Shown: positions 33,593 to 43,441 of the stretch, piece after piece
Layout: every line of letters starts with the position of its first letter
Position numbering within the stretch: position 1 is the first letter of the stretch
Assembly (NCBI GenBank): GCA_016217675.1
Contig: JACRHC010000080.1
Coordinates: 1 to 64,000, forward strand
Reading direction: 5' to 3'
DNA length: 64,000 nucleotides
Origin: Nitrospirota bacterium
GTDB taxonomy: Bacteria; Nitrospirota; Thermodesulfovibrionia; Thermodesulfovibrionales; UBA6898
Notes under the pieces: model-generated
What the model was told of the DNA's origin: nothing
Databases searched by the model: none
Seen by the model: the letters and a program-made list of their open reading frames with translations, nothing else
Program-made: the position numbers and the translations under genes

Positions 33593-36500
33593 TCAGCCTT
33601 TTCTGCATGCATCGAGAAGAGTTCTCGTATCATTATTTCCAGCCCCGCGTTCGATTAAGGATTCAAGGATCGGGATTGCTTGGGATGTTCGACCGAGTTC
33701 GAATAACTGTTCGCAGAGATCATGCAGAAACTTCTCGAATTTCAGACCCTTTCCTGCAAGTAAAGACAGGATATCAAGAGACTCTTGTTTCTTTCCGGCC
33801 ATACTGCAGGCTGCGGCAAGAAGCACCATGGCCGGGGGATAATCCGGCGTTTTCTTGAGAACGGCATCGAGTTCCATAATAGCCTTCGCATAATCTCCGA
33901 CAAGGAGTTCGCAATAAGAATAGTTCAGCGATGCCTCTTTCATACCCGGATCCATTACTATCGCTTTTTTTGCAGCGTTCAGGGCTTTTTCATATTGCTT
34001 AGTCCTCAGGTAGCAGGAACTGATATTAAAAAAGAAGATTGCCGAAGGGTTATCCTTTGAGAGGTCTATGGCCCTCTGCCATAACTCAATTGCGTCTTCA
34101 TATTTTTCAAGTTCCTGTGCCTGATTTGCCAACTCAAAGAGCGCCTTGATATCATTCGGGGTTTCTTCAAGCTTGCGCATACCCAGATGGTAATAGCTCT
34201 CTCCCTTGGAAAGCACCTTGCTTGAATCAAGTTTGCCGAAATGGTGCACAACAATTTCGCATTGTCTGAGCTCAATGCCGGCTGCCATGATCGACGGTTC
34301 GACAAGTTCATGCACAGGCCCTGCAAATCTGATCCGCCGGTCATTCGGAAAGAGTCTTGCCTTGCCGCTCGGAAACCAGCCGGTCCCAATTTCCTCAAGG
34401 GGATACTCTCCCTTATTGGCATTCCATCCGAGAAGACTAAAACTGCGCACATAATTTCGCGTGACAATGTTATATGCAGCTGGTTTCGATGTTTTATTAC
34501 GTGTGATACTCTGCAACCGATCATAGTCCTGGGCAGAAATAGTCTCATCCGCATCGAGAATAAGGACCCAGGCACCCGAAGCCGGTTCCAGAGACGCATT
34601 ACGCGCCTCAGAAAAGTCCCCTGTCCAGGGAAGGTCCGAGACCTTTGCCCCAAAAGCCCCGGCAATCTCTCTCGTCCTGTCGGCAGAACCGGTATCAACA
34701 ATAATAATTTCATCAGCAACAGACTGAACACTCATGAGGCACCGGGCAAGGTGACGCTCTTCGTTCTTCACGATCATGCAGACAGACAGGGTCCCGTCTT
34801 TCTCTGCTGCATCTATGCTCTTGACGCCAATCTCCTTTCTGAGTTCAAGGGCACTGGAGAGCAGTTCGTCGTCTATGCCAAAGGTTATGAGGGCTCTTTG
34901 CAGTTCACGCAGTGCACTTTCTTTTTTGCCCTGTCTTAATAGAATATCGATCAGAACCAAGGTTAACCTTCGATGCAGCGGATAAAACACCAGAATCCCC
35001 CGCGTAATTTCTTCGCCTCGTGTAAGCTCAGCCGTTGATATTATGGCAGAGTGATAAAGGGCGCCGATGTCAGCAGCCAGGGGAGAAAACAGAAAGCCTT
35101 TTTCGAGCAGATCCAGGGCTTGGCCACGATCGCCGGCTGACCATTTTATTACTCCGAGATTTGAATAAGGTTCTCCGTACCCGGCATCAGACTCAATCGC
35201 CCTATAAAAGAAGGCCTCGGCAGTTCCTTTATCCCCCCGCTTATAGGTCACAATCCCCTTCAGATTGAGTGCCAGTGCAAATTCTCCGTCGAGAGAAAGG
35301 GCAGAGTCCGCATAGCTGTCAGCCTCATCCAGCTGATCCAGCCCCTCACTGCAGTATCCAATAAGCGCCAGCCTTCTGGGTTCATTATCAGACATGGCGG
35401 CAAGCGCTTCAAGGGCATCATTAAAAAGCCTGGAGTCGATCAATATCTCGGCCAGTTTGTAGTATATCTGTTTGGCATCAGGGAAATACTTGATGCCCTC
35501 AATCAGTGCACTAATGGCCTTATCAACAAGCTGCTTTTGGTAAAGCTCGTCAGCCTGTTCAACTGCATTCAGGACGGCAAGCTTTTTGCCAAAGTCACTG
35601 CGCGCAGGAATATTTCTCCATTTCCGATCAAATATTTTTTTATTGTTCCCCATAGAAGAAGCATAAGGGATCTTATTCCCTTTAAAACTGACGCTGCCGA
35701 AATGGTGCATAAAGACATCTGCTGCAATGAGATTCCTGCAACACTCTAATGCAGATCTCAGACAGTAATCATCATCCTCAAAATTGCCTGACCCGAAACT
35801 TTCGTCGAGGAGGCCGATTTTTTCTGCAAGGCCCCTCCTGAAAAGCATACAGAACCCGACGATCCGTCTGAGCGGTATGCGGCGATGCCTGTTCTTCTGC
35901 CGGAATTGAGCGGCATATTCAGCAAGATGATCCACTGAACGGTATTCAGATGACACAATCTGCTGGGTACCGCTTATATTATTTGTCATGGGACCGACAA
36001 TCCCTGTGTCAGGAGAGCTTGTCAGGCACTCAAGAAGACCCGACAGCCACTTCTTCTCAACAATGACATCATTGTTCAGAAGAAGGATATATTCACCCTT
36101 CGAAGCCTCTATTCCCTGATTGCAGCCTTTTGCGAAACCAAGATTTACACTATTTCTAATAAGGACATAATTATTATTTTCTCTGATAAGCTTTTCGAGC
36201 CACTTTACCGTGCCATCAGTCGAACCGTTATCAATAAAGATAATTTCATGAGGCTCCGGAGTATGTTTTCTTATACTCTTGATGCATTTTTTTGTATATT
36301 CAAGCTGGTTATAGGTGAGGATAACAATCGACGTGAGCCCTTTGACGGCTTCCTTGCTCTGAAAGTGTGCCGGGAAACTGTCGATGCCTGAATTGACAGT
36401 GACAGCACCTTGCTCTGTCCTATCCGATGTCAAATCTTCGGCAATCGACGTTTTTTGGGCAATCACAATAAATTGATAGGTGAACAAATTCGTGATGTCA

Positions 36501-37753
36501 TCTTTTGAAAGATCCGAAATTTCAAGGTTCCCCTGCTTGAACCTGTTGCCAGCATCCCTGATCTGACCCATATCCAGCGGTGGGTTCAGCACTTTATCAA
36601 TGCTCTTGATCGTCAAACCAGCCCCTCTGATCAATTTTTCCGATTCTGCAAGGGTAAAGAACCGCAAGTGTGTGGCATCCAGGATCCCTGCATCTTCGTA
36701 CTGCCATTTTCCCTTAACAAGATCCTGAACTACCGTGATATTTTGTATGTTCGGAAGAGAGACGACAATATGACCGCCTGGTCTTACAAAGTCAGCCAGT
36801 TCCCTCATGGCACCCCATGGATCGTAGAGATGCTCCAGAACGTCCAGTGCAACCAGCAGGTCAAATTCACCATGTTTCAGTCCATGATCATTTTGCAGGT
36901 CCGTTCTTTCAATATCAGCCACAATGACCTTGTCCAGGTGCTGCCTCGCTATCTGAGCAGCCTCCTCTGAAAGCTCAATACCAACATACGAATCGACTGC
37001 CATTTTTTCTTTCAGACTTTTTCCGGTCGCGCCTCCCGCACACCCTATTTCCAGTACCTTGCCTGCAGGGATCCGGTTTTTGACCAGCGCCTCCACCACT
37101 TCATTTCGTGCGAAGCCATAATAGGAGCCTTTCTTATCCGATTTCAAAGGATTGTACTGATGAGCAGCAGCAAATGATCGCCGCTCTGCACGCTTATGTT
37201 TTATCATCACAGGGCCACCAGCCGGTTTATAAAGGATGCAGAAGGAATCTCCCCATTGGTCGCTGCCGTCAGAAAATCCGGAAGTCCCCCAGAAGGTCTT
37301 TGACTCCAGCACCTCCAGGTCTGCCCACTTAGCGAGCGCCCGGAAACCGTCAGGATAATATCTCCAGCAGTCCACGGGATACTTATGCTCAGGACCTCGA
37401 GAAGGAGCCACGATACAGATCAGGCCATTTTTCTTCAGTGTCCGCTTCATCTCTTCGATAACAAGCCATGGAAACTCTATATGCTCGAAAGCCTGACCGG
37501 AGATTATGACATCAAACGTTTCGTCCTTCAGTTCAGGCCATGAGTAAGGATCAACAGGCACATAATCAACATTGGGGCCTGGATTGACGTCAAGGCCCGT
37601 GTAGAGGAACTTTGCCGCGTCAGCGAAGATCTCTTTGTACGTGCCGTTGACGCCATAACTCCCGACATCGAGAAGCTGTATCGGTCCCTGCGGGAAATGT
37701 TTCTGCACAAGATCCCTGAAACGGGTAAGAATACTAAATGAGCTTTGATGCAT
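33593..37753 (-). CDS. Multidomain methyltransferase/glycosyltransferase/TPR protein, 1386 residues
   Basis: Domains in order: SAM methyltransferase 1 (about 15-170, LLDVGSYGVNG); SAM methyltransferase 2 (about 195-400, VLEIGCAGGATGKS); GT-A glycosyltransferase family 2 (about 465-720, TSIVILTYNQLEYTKKC, LLLNNDV); TPR repeats (about 735-960); second GT-A domain of the WaaE type (about 985-1200, LSVCMIVKNEERHLARC, VLILDADETI); TPR repeats to the end. Such giant cytoplasmic enzymes build glycans on flagellin or surface polymers, the TPR parts giving protein contact. The gene converges on flaF with 41 bases between, supporting flagellin modification, but the acceptor is not shown. Confidence 0.88.
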   Translation of the reverse strand: MHQSSFSILTRFRDLVQKHFPQGPIQLLDVGSYGVNGTYKEIFADAAKFLYTGLDVNPGPNVDYVPVDPYSWPELKDETFDVIISGQAFEHIEFPWLVIEEMKRTLKKNGLICIVAPSRGPEHKYPVDCWRYYPDGFRALAKWADLEVLESKTFWGTSGFSDGSDQWGDSFCILYKPAGGPVMIKHKRAERRSFAAAHQYNPLKSDKKGSYYGFARNEVVEALVKNRIPAGKVLEIGCAGGATGKSLKEKMAVDSYVGIELSEEAAQIARQHLDKVIVADIERTDLQNDHGLKHGEFDLLVALDVLEHLYDPWGAMRELADFVRPGGHIVVSLPNIQNITVVQDLVKGKWQYEDAGILDATHLRFFTLAESEKLIRGAGLTIKSIDKVLNPPLDMGQIRDAGNRFKQGNLEISDLSKDDITNLFTYQFIVIAQKTSIAEDLTSDRTEQGAVTVNSGIDSFPAHFQSKEAVKGLTSIVILTYNQLEYTKKCIKSIRKHTPEPHEIIFIDNGSTDGTVKWLEKLIRENNNYVLIRNSVNLGFAKGCNQGIEASKGEYILLLNNDVIVEKKWLSGLLECLTSSPDTGIVGPMTNNISGTQQIVSSEYRSVDHLAEYAAQFRQKNRHRRIPLRRIVGFCMLFRRGLAEKIGLLDESFGSGNFEDDDYCLRSALECCRNLIAADVFMHHFGSVSFKGNKIPYASSMGNNKKIFDRKWRNIPARSDFGKKLAVLNAVEQADELYQKQLVDKAISALIEGIKYFPDAKQIYYKLAEILIDSRLFNDALEALAAMSDNEPRRLALIGYCSEGLDQLDEADSYADSALSLDGEFALALNLKGIVTYKRGDKGTAEAFFYRAIESDAGYGEPYSNLGVIKWSAGDRGQALDLLEKGFLFSPLAADIGALYHSAIISTAELTRGEEITRGILVFYPLHRRLTLVLIDILLRQGKKESALRELQRALITFGIDDELLSSALELRKEIGVKSIDAAEKDGTLSVCMIVKNEERHLARCLMSVQSVADEIIIVDTGSADRTREIAGAFGAKVSDLPWTGDFSEARNASLEPASGAWVLILDADETISAQDYDRLQSITRNKTSKPAAYNIVTRNYVRSFSLLGWNANKGEYPLEEIGTGWFPSGKARLFPNDRRIRFAGPVHELVEPSIMAAGIELRQCEIVVHHFGKLDSSKVLSKGESYYHLGMRKLEETPNDIKALFELANQAQELEKYEDAIELWQRAIDLSKDNPSAIFFFNISSCYLRTKQYEKALNAAKKAIVMDPGMKEASLNYSYCELLVGDYAKAIMELDAVLKKTPDYPPAMVLLAAACSMAGKKQESLDILSLLAGKGLKFEKFLHDLCEQLFELGRTSQAIPILESLIERGAGNNDTRTLLDACRKG

Positions 37754-37832
37754 TTATAGTCACCTATATCCCCTGTTGGAATAGTCGTTAGCTTCGCCGG
37801 ATTGCCAACGTTCCCTTAACCATCCTGATGCA

Positions 37833-38459
37833 CTATTCATCCTTCACTCGCACCCTGACCCACTCAGCGGCAGCAAAATCATAGGTTTTTACAACCCGTA
37901 CCGGATTGCCTACAGCAACGCAATAATCGGGGATATCTCTATTTACAACAGAGTTGGCCCCGATAACGCAGTGCTTGCCGATCGTCACATTCCCCATGAC
38001 AACCGAGTTGATGCCGATCCATGTTTCGTCACCGATGATTACCTGATCCTTGTGGGTGGTTATCCCCTGGTGCATTATGGGGATATCAATCCTCTGATAT
38101 TCATGATGAGTGTCTGCGATAAAGACATTAGGAGCCAGAAGCACATTCCTGCCGATCTCGATCTTGTTCGCCGCCGAAAGGATACATCTTCTGCCAACAT
38201 TGGAACCTTCGCCGATAATGATCATCGGCCCTGTTCCGGGCTGCTGAAATGCAATATTCAGCCAGCAGTCCTTTTGAACCACTACTCCTTTGCCAAAATG
38301 CATCCTCTCTTTGCCCCGAATATCGCAACTCGGGTCGATCACATAATTACTTCCTGCTGTCGTGTCTATCTCGCGATCCAACGATGAATCAGAAGTAGTA
38401 GTCTTATTTGACTTCTCAATGAGAGAAAGGTAGTTCTTTATAGCTTTATCATCAATCAT
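37833..38459 (-). CDS. Left-handed beta-helix acyltransferase
   Basis: In this 208-residue protein, hexapeptide repeats run from about 65 to 185 (IGEGSNVGRRCILSAANKIE, VIIGDETWIGINSVVMGNVT, IGANSVVNRDIPDYC). The loop FIADTHHEYQ contains the catalytic histidine of the maltose/galactoside acetyltransferase class. It would acetylate a sugar, probably a nucleotide-sugar or glycan made by the large glycosyltransferase encoded 79 bases downstream. The upstream ATG at 38459 has no overlapping gene; the gap to the next gene (38460-38626) is AT-rich and empty. Confidence 0.88.
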   Translation of the reverse strand: MIDDKAIKNYLSLIEKSNKTTTSDSSLDREIDTTAGSNYVIDPSCDIRGKERMHFGKGVVVQKDCWLNIAFQQPGTGPMIIIGEGSNVGRRCILSAANKIEIGRNVLLAPNVFIADTHHEYQRIDIPIMHQGITTHKDQVIIGDETWIGINSVVMGNVTIGKHCVIGANSVVNRDIPDYCVAVGNPVRVVKTYDFAAAEWVRVRVKDE

Positions 38460-38626
38460 TCGAGAGTACTCCTTTGGTTTCAGTCTGCAAATTAAATGCC
38501 CAAGTAGAAAACTATTATTTCATTTAAAATCAATGAGTTATTTTATTAAATACTCAGAATGGCGCAAATAAGCAATCATAGGAGTCAATAATATGACAGA
38601 TATTTGAGAGAATCCGGGGTGCATGT

Positions 38627-39808
38627 CTAAAAATCAAGGACAATACCATTGGTAGCCTTGATTTTTTCACCAATGGAGAAATCTTCACCAACCTTGCAAA
38701 GCACATATCCTTTTATTATTGATTCAGCCCCATAATATTGCCTCAGGGCATGGAACCCCTTCACATCCGCAACTCCGGGAGATCCCGTCAATTTTGCTTC
38801 TATTGCAACAAAACGTCCGCCTTTTTCTATGACAAAGTCGACCTCCTGACCAGCAGATGTCCTCCAGTAGTAAAGCGCTGGATTCGTCATGCCCTGCGTC
38901 AGTAAATGCCGGTAGATCTGATTAAAAGCATAGGTTTCCCACAGCGCCCCTGCCAACGGGGAGTTTATTATATCCTGCCATGTGGATATACCCATAAGGT
39001 ATGCCACAAGCCCGGTGTCAAGAAAATATAACTTAGGTGATTTGACCAGACGCTTGCCAAGATTTCTGTGATAGGGCTCAAGCAGATATGCAATGTGGGA
39101 TGCCTGCAGCACTGAGATCCAGGATTTAATCGTATTTGGCGAGACAGAAATATCCCTCGCCAGATCGGACAATGAAAGGGTTTGCGCAGTTCTTATTGCT
39201 GCGGCCCGTAAAAATCTATTGAACTCTCTCAGGGTACCTACTCTCAGTATATTCCTAACATCCCTTTCCAAATAGGTTGCTATGTAAGACGGATACCAGT
39301 GCTGAGGAACAACTTCACTGTCTGCATGAAGCGCAGGAAACCCACCCATACTGATATAATCCTCAATAGACGTCTTCGGACGTGAACGCATCACTTCCCC
39401 TGCAGACAAAGAATGTAAATTAACTATACCGCAGCGACCGGCAAGGCTTTCCGTCAGATTCTGCATCAGACTGAAATTCTGGGAGCCGGTGATAAAGAAT
39501 TGACCTTTTTTCTTTTTTTCATCGACAACAACCTTTATATGCCTGAACAACCCGGGGACATACTGCGCTTCGTCAATGATGGCGGGCAGTTTGAGAGACC
39601 TGAGAAAATCTGACGGGGCATTTTCTGCTTCTGCTGCTTTGGCCGGATCATCAAAGGTTACATATGAACTATCACGGAAAAGGTGCGTCAAAATGCTTGT
39701 CTTGCCGGTCTGCCGGGCCCCTGTGACAAATACAACAGGGAACTCCCTGCCCATCTTTCGGATTAACTCTTCTTGATTTCTTGCAATCCACATGCTGATA
39801 TTTTGCAA
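38627..39808 (-). CDS. AAA ATPase with DUF4143 domain (1)
   Basis: The 393-residue protein has Walker A GARQTGKTS (about 30-38), Walker B AIIDEAQ, and sensor GSQNFSL, forming an AAA_14 ATPase. The C-terminal DUF4143 part ends with a PD-(D/E)xK-like core: QEVDFVIEKGGRFVAIEAKL, where E-V-D and E-A-K give the D...ExK pattern. This suggests a nuclease fused to an ATPase. Such genes are widespread, often in several copies, with unknown biological role. It is followed upstream by a second member of the family. Confidence 0.88.
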   Translation of the reverse strand: MQNISMWIARNQEELIRKMGREFPVVFVTGARQTGKTSILTHLFRDSSYVTFDDPAKAAEAENAPSDFLRSLKLPAIIDEAQYVPGLFRHIKVVVDEKKKKGQFFITGSQNFSLMQNLTESLAGRCGIVNLHSLSAGEVMRSRPKTSIEDYISMGGFPALHADSEVVPQHWYPSYIATYLERDVRNILRVGTLREFNRFLRAAAIRTAQTLSLSDLARDISVSPNTIKSWISVLQASHIAYLLEPYHRNLGKRLVKSPKLYFLDTGLVAYLMGISTWQDIINSPLAGALWETYAFNQIYRHLLTQGMTNPALYYWRTSAGQEVDFVIEKGGRFVAIEAKLTGSPGVADVKGFHALRQYYGAESIIKGYVLCKVGEDFSIGEKIKATNGIVLDF

Positions 39809-39878
39809 TTAAATTGCTAATATGTCAATGAATATAACTGGGGGCTTGATAGGTAACGATATTCTATGCCGATATGAC

Positions 39879-41228
39879 TCAGCATAATATCCAGGCAGGA
39901 ATACAGAAGACATCTTCTCTGGGAACAAAAAAATCTCCCCGGTAAATAATCAGGGAGAACGGTATGCTCAACCCCTTCTCACTGTGTTTTTCCCTGAACA
40001 TATCAATGGCATGCAGATGCCGCTTATCCCATGTTGTCGAGTAATTTATTTCAACCGGGATGGTCATCCCTTTCGAGCTTATTACAAGATCTACTTCTGA
40101 GGCTTCGCTCTTCTCCCAAAAGAAAAAAGACGGCTGGATATCCAGATTAGCCCCCCACTTCATAAAATCAGTTATGATCAGATTCTCAAAATAATGCCCT
40201 GTTTCGCCGGACGCCTCAATTATCCTTTTTTCTTTGAATCCGGATAGCGCCCATATGAGCGCATTGTCGAAAAAATACACTTTTTTTGATTTCTTGATCC
40301 GTGTAGACAGGTTCAGGAAGAATGGGGAGAGAAGAAATCCGATTAGGCTTTCCTGCCAGATCGAGACATATTTTTTTGCAGTAAGCTGATTCACCGCAGC
40401 GTCCCGCCCAATGTGGCTGTAATCCAGAAGGCTGCCTGCACGCGAAGCGAGTTGAGCAACGACTCTGCGATACCCCTCGATGTTTCCGATATCAGCAACG
40501 CTTCGCATATCTTTTTCGATATAGGTATCTATATAGTCTGACAACCATCGGGGGATACTCTCCTGATCAATCCTTGAGAACGTTGGAGGGAAAAGACTGC
40601 GGGTAAGAAGCGTTTCGATCAAAGCTGCCTTCTTTCCGCATTTCGGCCTAAACTCATTGATAAGTCCTGCAAGAATATCTTTGTTCAGAGAACCGGAAAA
40701 GATGTTCTGGTAGACAGCCTTGCCTGATGCAAGATCGTCGATATTTTCATAAAGAGATGCTTCACTCATCGAAAACGGATAGATTCTCAGGATATGTACC
40801 CGTCCGGCAAGGGTTTCTGATGTTCTGTCGAGAAGTTCCAGACTTGAAGAACCGCTGAGGATAATCTTCAGATTGTCTGCGTACTGATCATAGAGAATTT
40901 TAATTGACTCAAATACCGGGGCAAACTTCTGAGCTTCGTCAACAATTAAATAAAACCTCTCAGTAATGGATGCCAACTTGCCCTCCATTATCTCCTCTAT
41001 CCTATTAAGCAGATAATGCTCATTGTTTCTGATTCGGTCCCTTTCAAAAGAAGAGTCAAGATTAATGTATAGCTTCCGATTTATGGGAACATCACGAACA
41101 AGACTATTAATCGAAGTTGTCTTTCCCGACTGCCTTGGCCCGATCAGCGCAGTGATAAGCTGACTTGAGACGGATCTCTCCAGCGCAGATGTATGAATTC
41201 TGCTTATAATTCTTGATTGTCCTGTCAT
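39879..41228 (-). CDS. AAA ATPase with DUF4143 domain (2)
   Basis: The 449-residue protein has Walker A GPRQSGKTTS, Walker B YLIVDEAQK and sensor LSGSSSLELL. The C-terminal core reads SEVDLVISSKGMTIPVEINY: the lysine of the ExK motif is replaced by asparagine (E-I-N), so nuclease activity, if any in this family, may be lost. It is a diverged neighbour of the gene at 38627-39808, not a recent duplicate. Function unknown. Confidence 0.87.
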   Translation of the reverse strand: MTGQSRIISRIHTSALERSVSSQLITALIGPRQSGKTTSINSLVRDVPINRKLYINLDSSFERDRIRNNEHYLLNRIEEIMEGKLASITERFYLIVDEAQKFAPVFESIKILYDQYADNLKIILSGSSSLELLDRTSETLAGRVHILRIYPFSMSEASLYENIDDLASGKAVYQNIFSGSLNKDILAGLINEFRPKCGKKAALIETLLTRSLFPPTFSRIDQESIPRWLSDYIDTYIEKDMRSVADIGNIEGYRRVVAQLASRAGSLLDYSHIGRDAAVNQLTAKKYVSIWQESLIGFLLSPFFLNLSTRIKKSKKVYFFDNALIWALSGFKEKRIIEASGETGHYFENLIITDFMKWGANLDIQPSFFFWEKSEASEVDLVISSKGMTIPVEINYSTTWDKRHLHAIDMFREKHSEKGLSIPFSLIIYRGDFFVPREDVFCIPAWILC

Positions 41229-41446
41229 ACTTTGATAATATTATATTGAGATATCATTTTTGTCAAGCAATATATATATTTAAATATACTTATTGTTATA
41301 CAAGGAGACTGCAGCCATATATTATTACTGGGGCACCTATTTTTCGGGTCGTTGTCTCGAAAATTCCCATAAGGGCGTCATGCTATCTTGTCCGGCATCA
41401 TTTATAAGAACTTGGAGCTGTGACAGAGCCAAGAGAGTGTATTTAT

Positions 41447-41474
41447 TAAAGTTTCGATGCTGGAAACCCGATAA
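41447..41474 (+). promoter_or_regulatory. Sigma-28 (FliA) promoter of the TPR gene
   Basis: TAAAGTTT (41447-41454) and CCCGATAA (41467-41474) are separated by 12 bases; consensus is TAAAGTTT-N11-GCCGATAA. It lies 50 bases upstream of the TPR gene. Confidence 0.7.
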
Positions 41475-41524
41475 AAATATATGGATAAGACTCTGAGTAA
41501 AACTATGCGGGACATAATTAAACT

Positions 41525-42712
41525 ATGATTTCAGCCGCATTTATCGATAGCCTATTCTCGTCCACACTCAGCTCTCAGGCGCAGTTTGACAGTCTTGCAG
41601 GCAATGCGCTTGCAAAAGGCATTGATCTGTACCAGAGCGGCGACTACTCAGGGGCGGCCCGCATGTTCCGGTCCTCCATCGGTTTTTCACCCTTCACAGA
41701 CAATGCTGCCTCTGCATACGATTATATGGCAAAGGCCTATCAGAAGCTCGAAAAGAACGCTGACGCAATACGTACGTACAAAGAGGCGATCAGTGTTTTT
41801 TCGACCCGTGACACCTTTCATATAGGTCTTGGAGACCTGTATCTTTCGACGAGACAGTTCTCTGAAGCAGAGAAAGAATATGTGGCTGCTGTACGGCTTG
41901 AGCCCAATTCGACTGACAGCAGATATGCCCTCGGACAGGTTTATCTTGACCAAGGCCGTTATCAGGAAGCAACTGCCCAATTTGAGCGTGTCATATCCCT
42001 TGCACCAAACAGTGCAAGTGGATATTACGCATTAGGTCAGGCTCTCCGGAAAAGCGGCGATTTTGCAGGAGCCGAGTCTCAGCTGAACAGGGCCCTCGCA
42101 AAAGACAGCAGGTTTGACAATGCGCTCCGCGAACTCGGCTATACGTATGCAGATATGGGAGAAATGGGCAAGGCAGCCGAACAGGCAGCAATTCTTTCAT
42201 CAAGGCGATCATCCTTTGCAGCCGAAGTACAGGGTTATATCTACGAGACCTCAGCGCCAAAAATAATCCTTGCGTACAGTACAAATGGCTTTAACGCATC
42301 CCTGGGGGCCGGGACTGTTGTCTCCAGCATGAACACAGCCCTGGCATCAGCAAATGCAAAGAAGAGCTATACCATGAGATTCGGTTTTTCAAAGGATTTG
42401 GATGTTGCCTCTGTTCAGAATCCCTTTAACTGGGGAATCAGCAGGGCTACGGGTGCTGAGGTTGGGGGGGCGTATAACTGGGGGCTGAAGATTCCTTCCA
42501 CTGAAGTCAAAATAAACGCCTTCCCAATCAGCGTTACCTACGATTCAAAGACATCCAGCGCTGATGTAACCTTCTCAATAGCACAGAATACCTCAGCTGA
42601 CGGCACTATCGACCCATCTCATATCATCTTCAGCTTTAAAGGTCTCGACGCGTATGGCAAGGCCATGGATGCCACTGCAGACCAATACAGTTATTTTTCA
42701 AAAATAGTCTGA
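41525..42712 (+). CDS. TPR-repeat protein with C-terminal beta domain
   Basis: The 395-residue protein lacks a signal peptide. Five or six TPR units fill about 20-225 (YYALGQALRKSGDFAGAESQ is one). The C-terminal 170 residues are beta-rich (ILAYSTNGFNASLGAGTVVS; VTYDSKTSSADVTFSIAQNT) and of unknown family. A sigma-28-type promoter stands 50 bases upstream, so it is probably a late flagellar gene; the N-terminus (MISAAFIDSLFSSTLSSQAQ) has the Ser/Gln-rich look of type III-secreted flagellar proteins. Not recognised as a named protein. Confidence 0.75.
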   Translation: MISAAFIDSLFSSTLSSQAQFDSLAGNALAKGIDLYQSGDYSGAARMFRSSIGFSPFTDNAASAYDYMAKAYQKLEKNADAIRTYKEAISVFSTRDTFHIGLGDLYLSTRQFSEAEKEYVAAVRLEPNSTDSRYALGQVYLDQGRYQEATAQFERVISLAPNSASGYYALGQALRKSGDFAGAESQLNRALAKDSRFDNALRELGYTYADMGEMGKAAEQAAILSSRRSSFAAEVQGYIYETSAPKIILAYSTNGFNASLGAGTVVSSMNTALASANAKKSYTMRFGFSKDLDVASVQNPFNWGISRATGAEVGGAYNWGLKIPSTEVKINAFPISVTYDSKTSSADVTFSIAQNTSADGTIDPSHIIFSFKGLDAYGKAMDATADQYSYFSKIV

Positions 42713-42779
42713 CAGCCCTGCGGGTTAACGAACCCTCTAACGATAAATACAATTTCTTCTTAATCTGATATACTTTTTC

Positions 42780-43382
42780 ATGACTGAAAACGTGTTTTGG
42801 CACGAAAGACTTGTTTCACGCCTCGAACGTAACCGCATGAACAAGCACAAAAGCGGCGTTGTCTGGTTCACCGGACTGTCTGCCTCCGGCAAATCTACCA
42901 TTGCTCATCATCTTGAGAAGGCACTCTTCGACCGGGGAATCAGGTCCTATGTGCTTGACGGCGACAACGTCCGCCACGGCATTAATTCAAATCTCGGATT
43001 CAGCCGTGAAGACCGTAAAGAGAATCTCAGAAGGATAGCCGAGATAGCAAAGCTCTATATTGATGCCGGGATTGTTGTGCTTGCAGCATTCATTTCGCCA
43101 TACAGGGAAGATCGCTCCTATGTCAAGGAAATCGTAGGCCCTGAGGACTTCTTCGAGATCTATGTTAAGTGCTCTCTGAATGTCTGTGAAATGAGAGATC
43201 CTAAGGGGTTATACAAAAAAGCACGGGCCGGACTAATAAAAAACTATACCGGCATTGATGCACCCTATGAAGAACCTCTGCATCCCGACCTGACCATAGA
43301 TACTGTTGATCTCGATGTCGACTCCTCAGTTAAAGGAGTTCTCACCTTTCTTGACGAACGGAAGTTCATTCTTCTCCTTTAG
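42780..43382 (+). CDS. cysC: Adenylylsulfate kinase
   Basis: The enzyme phosphorylates adenosine 5'-phosphosulfate (APS) to PAPS. The 200-residue protein has P-loop GLSASGKSTIAHHLE (about 33-47), the APS-binding DGDNVRHGINSNLGFS, and later PYREDRSYVKEIV and DPKGLYKKARAGLIKNYTGI. It is complete and of usual length. No sulfurylase or PAPS reductase is nearby, so it may supply PAPS for sulfation of a glycan or for general metabolism. It follows the TPR gene by 67 bases. Confidence 0.96.
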   Translation: MTENVFWHERLVSRLERNRMNKHKSGVVWFTGLSASGKSTIAHHLEKALFDRGIRSYVLDGDNVRHGINSNLGFSREDRKENLRRIAEIAKLYIDAGIVVLAAFISPYREDRSYVKEIVGPEDFFEIYVKCSLNVCEMRDPKGLYKKARAGLIKNYTGIDAPYEEPLHPDLTIDTVDLDVDSSVKGVLTFLDERKFILLL

Positions 43383-43441
43383 CAAGCTGCACTTATACGT
43401 AATCTTTGGAAGCAAACAGCCCGCAGGATATGATACAGAGC

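Noticed and set aside
34066-34939. Frames overlapping the large glycosyltransferase gene on both strands
   Set aside because: They are shadows of the conserved GT2 and TPR coding sequence and show no independent motifs.
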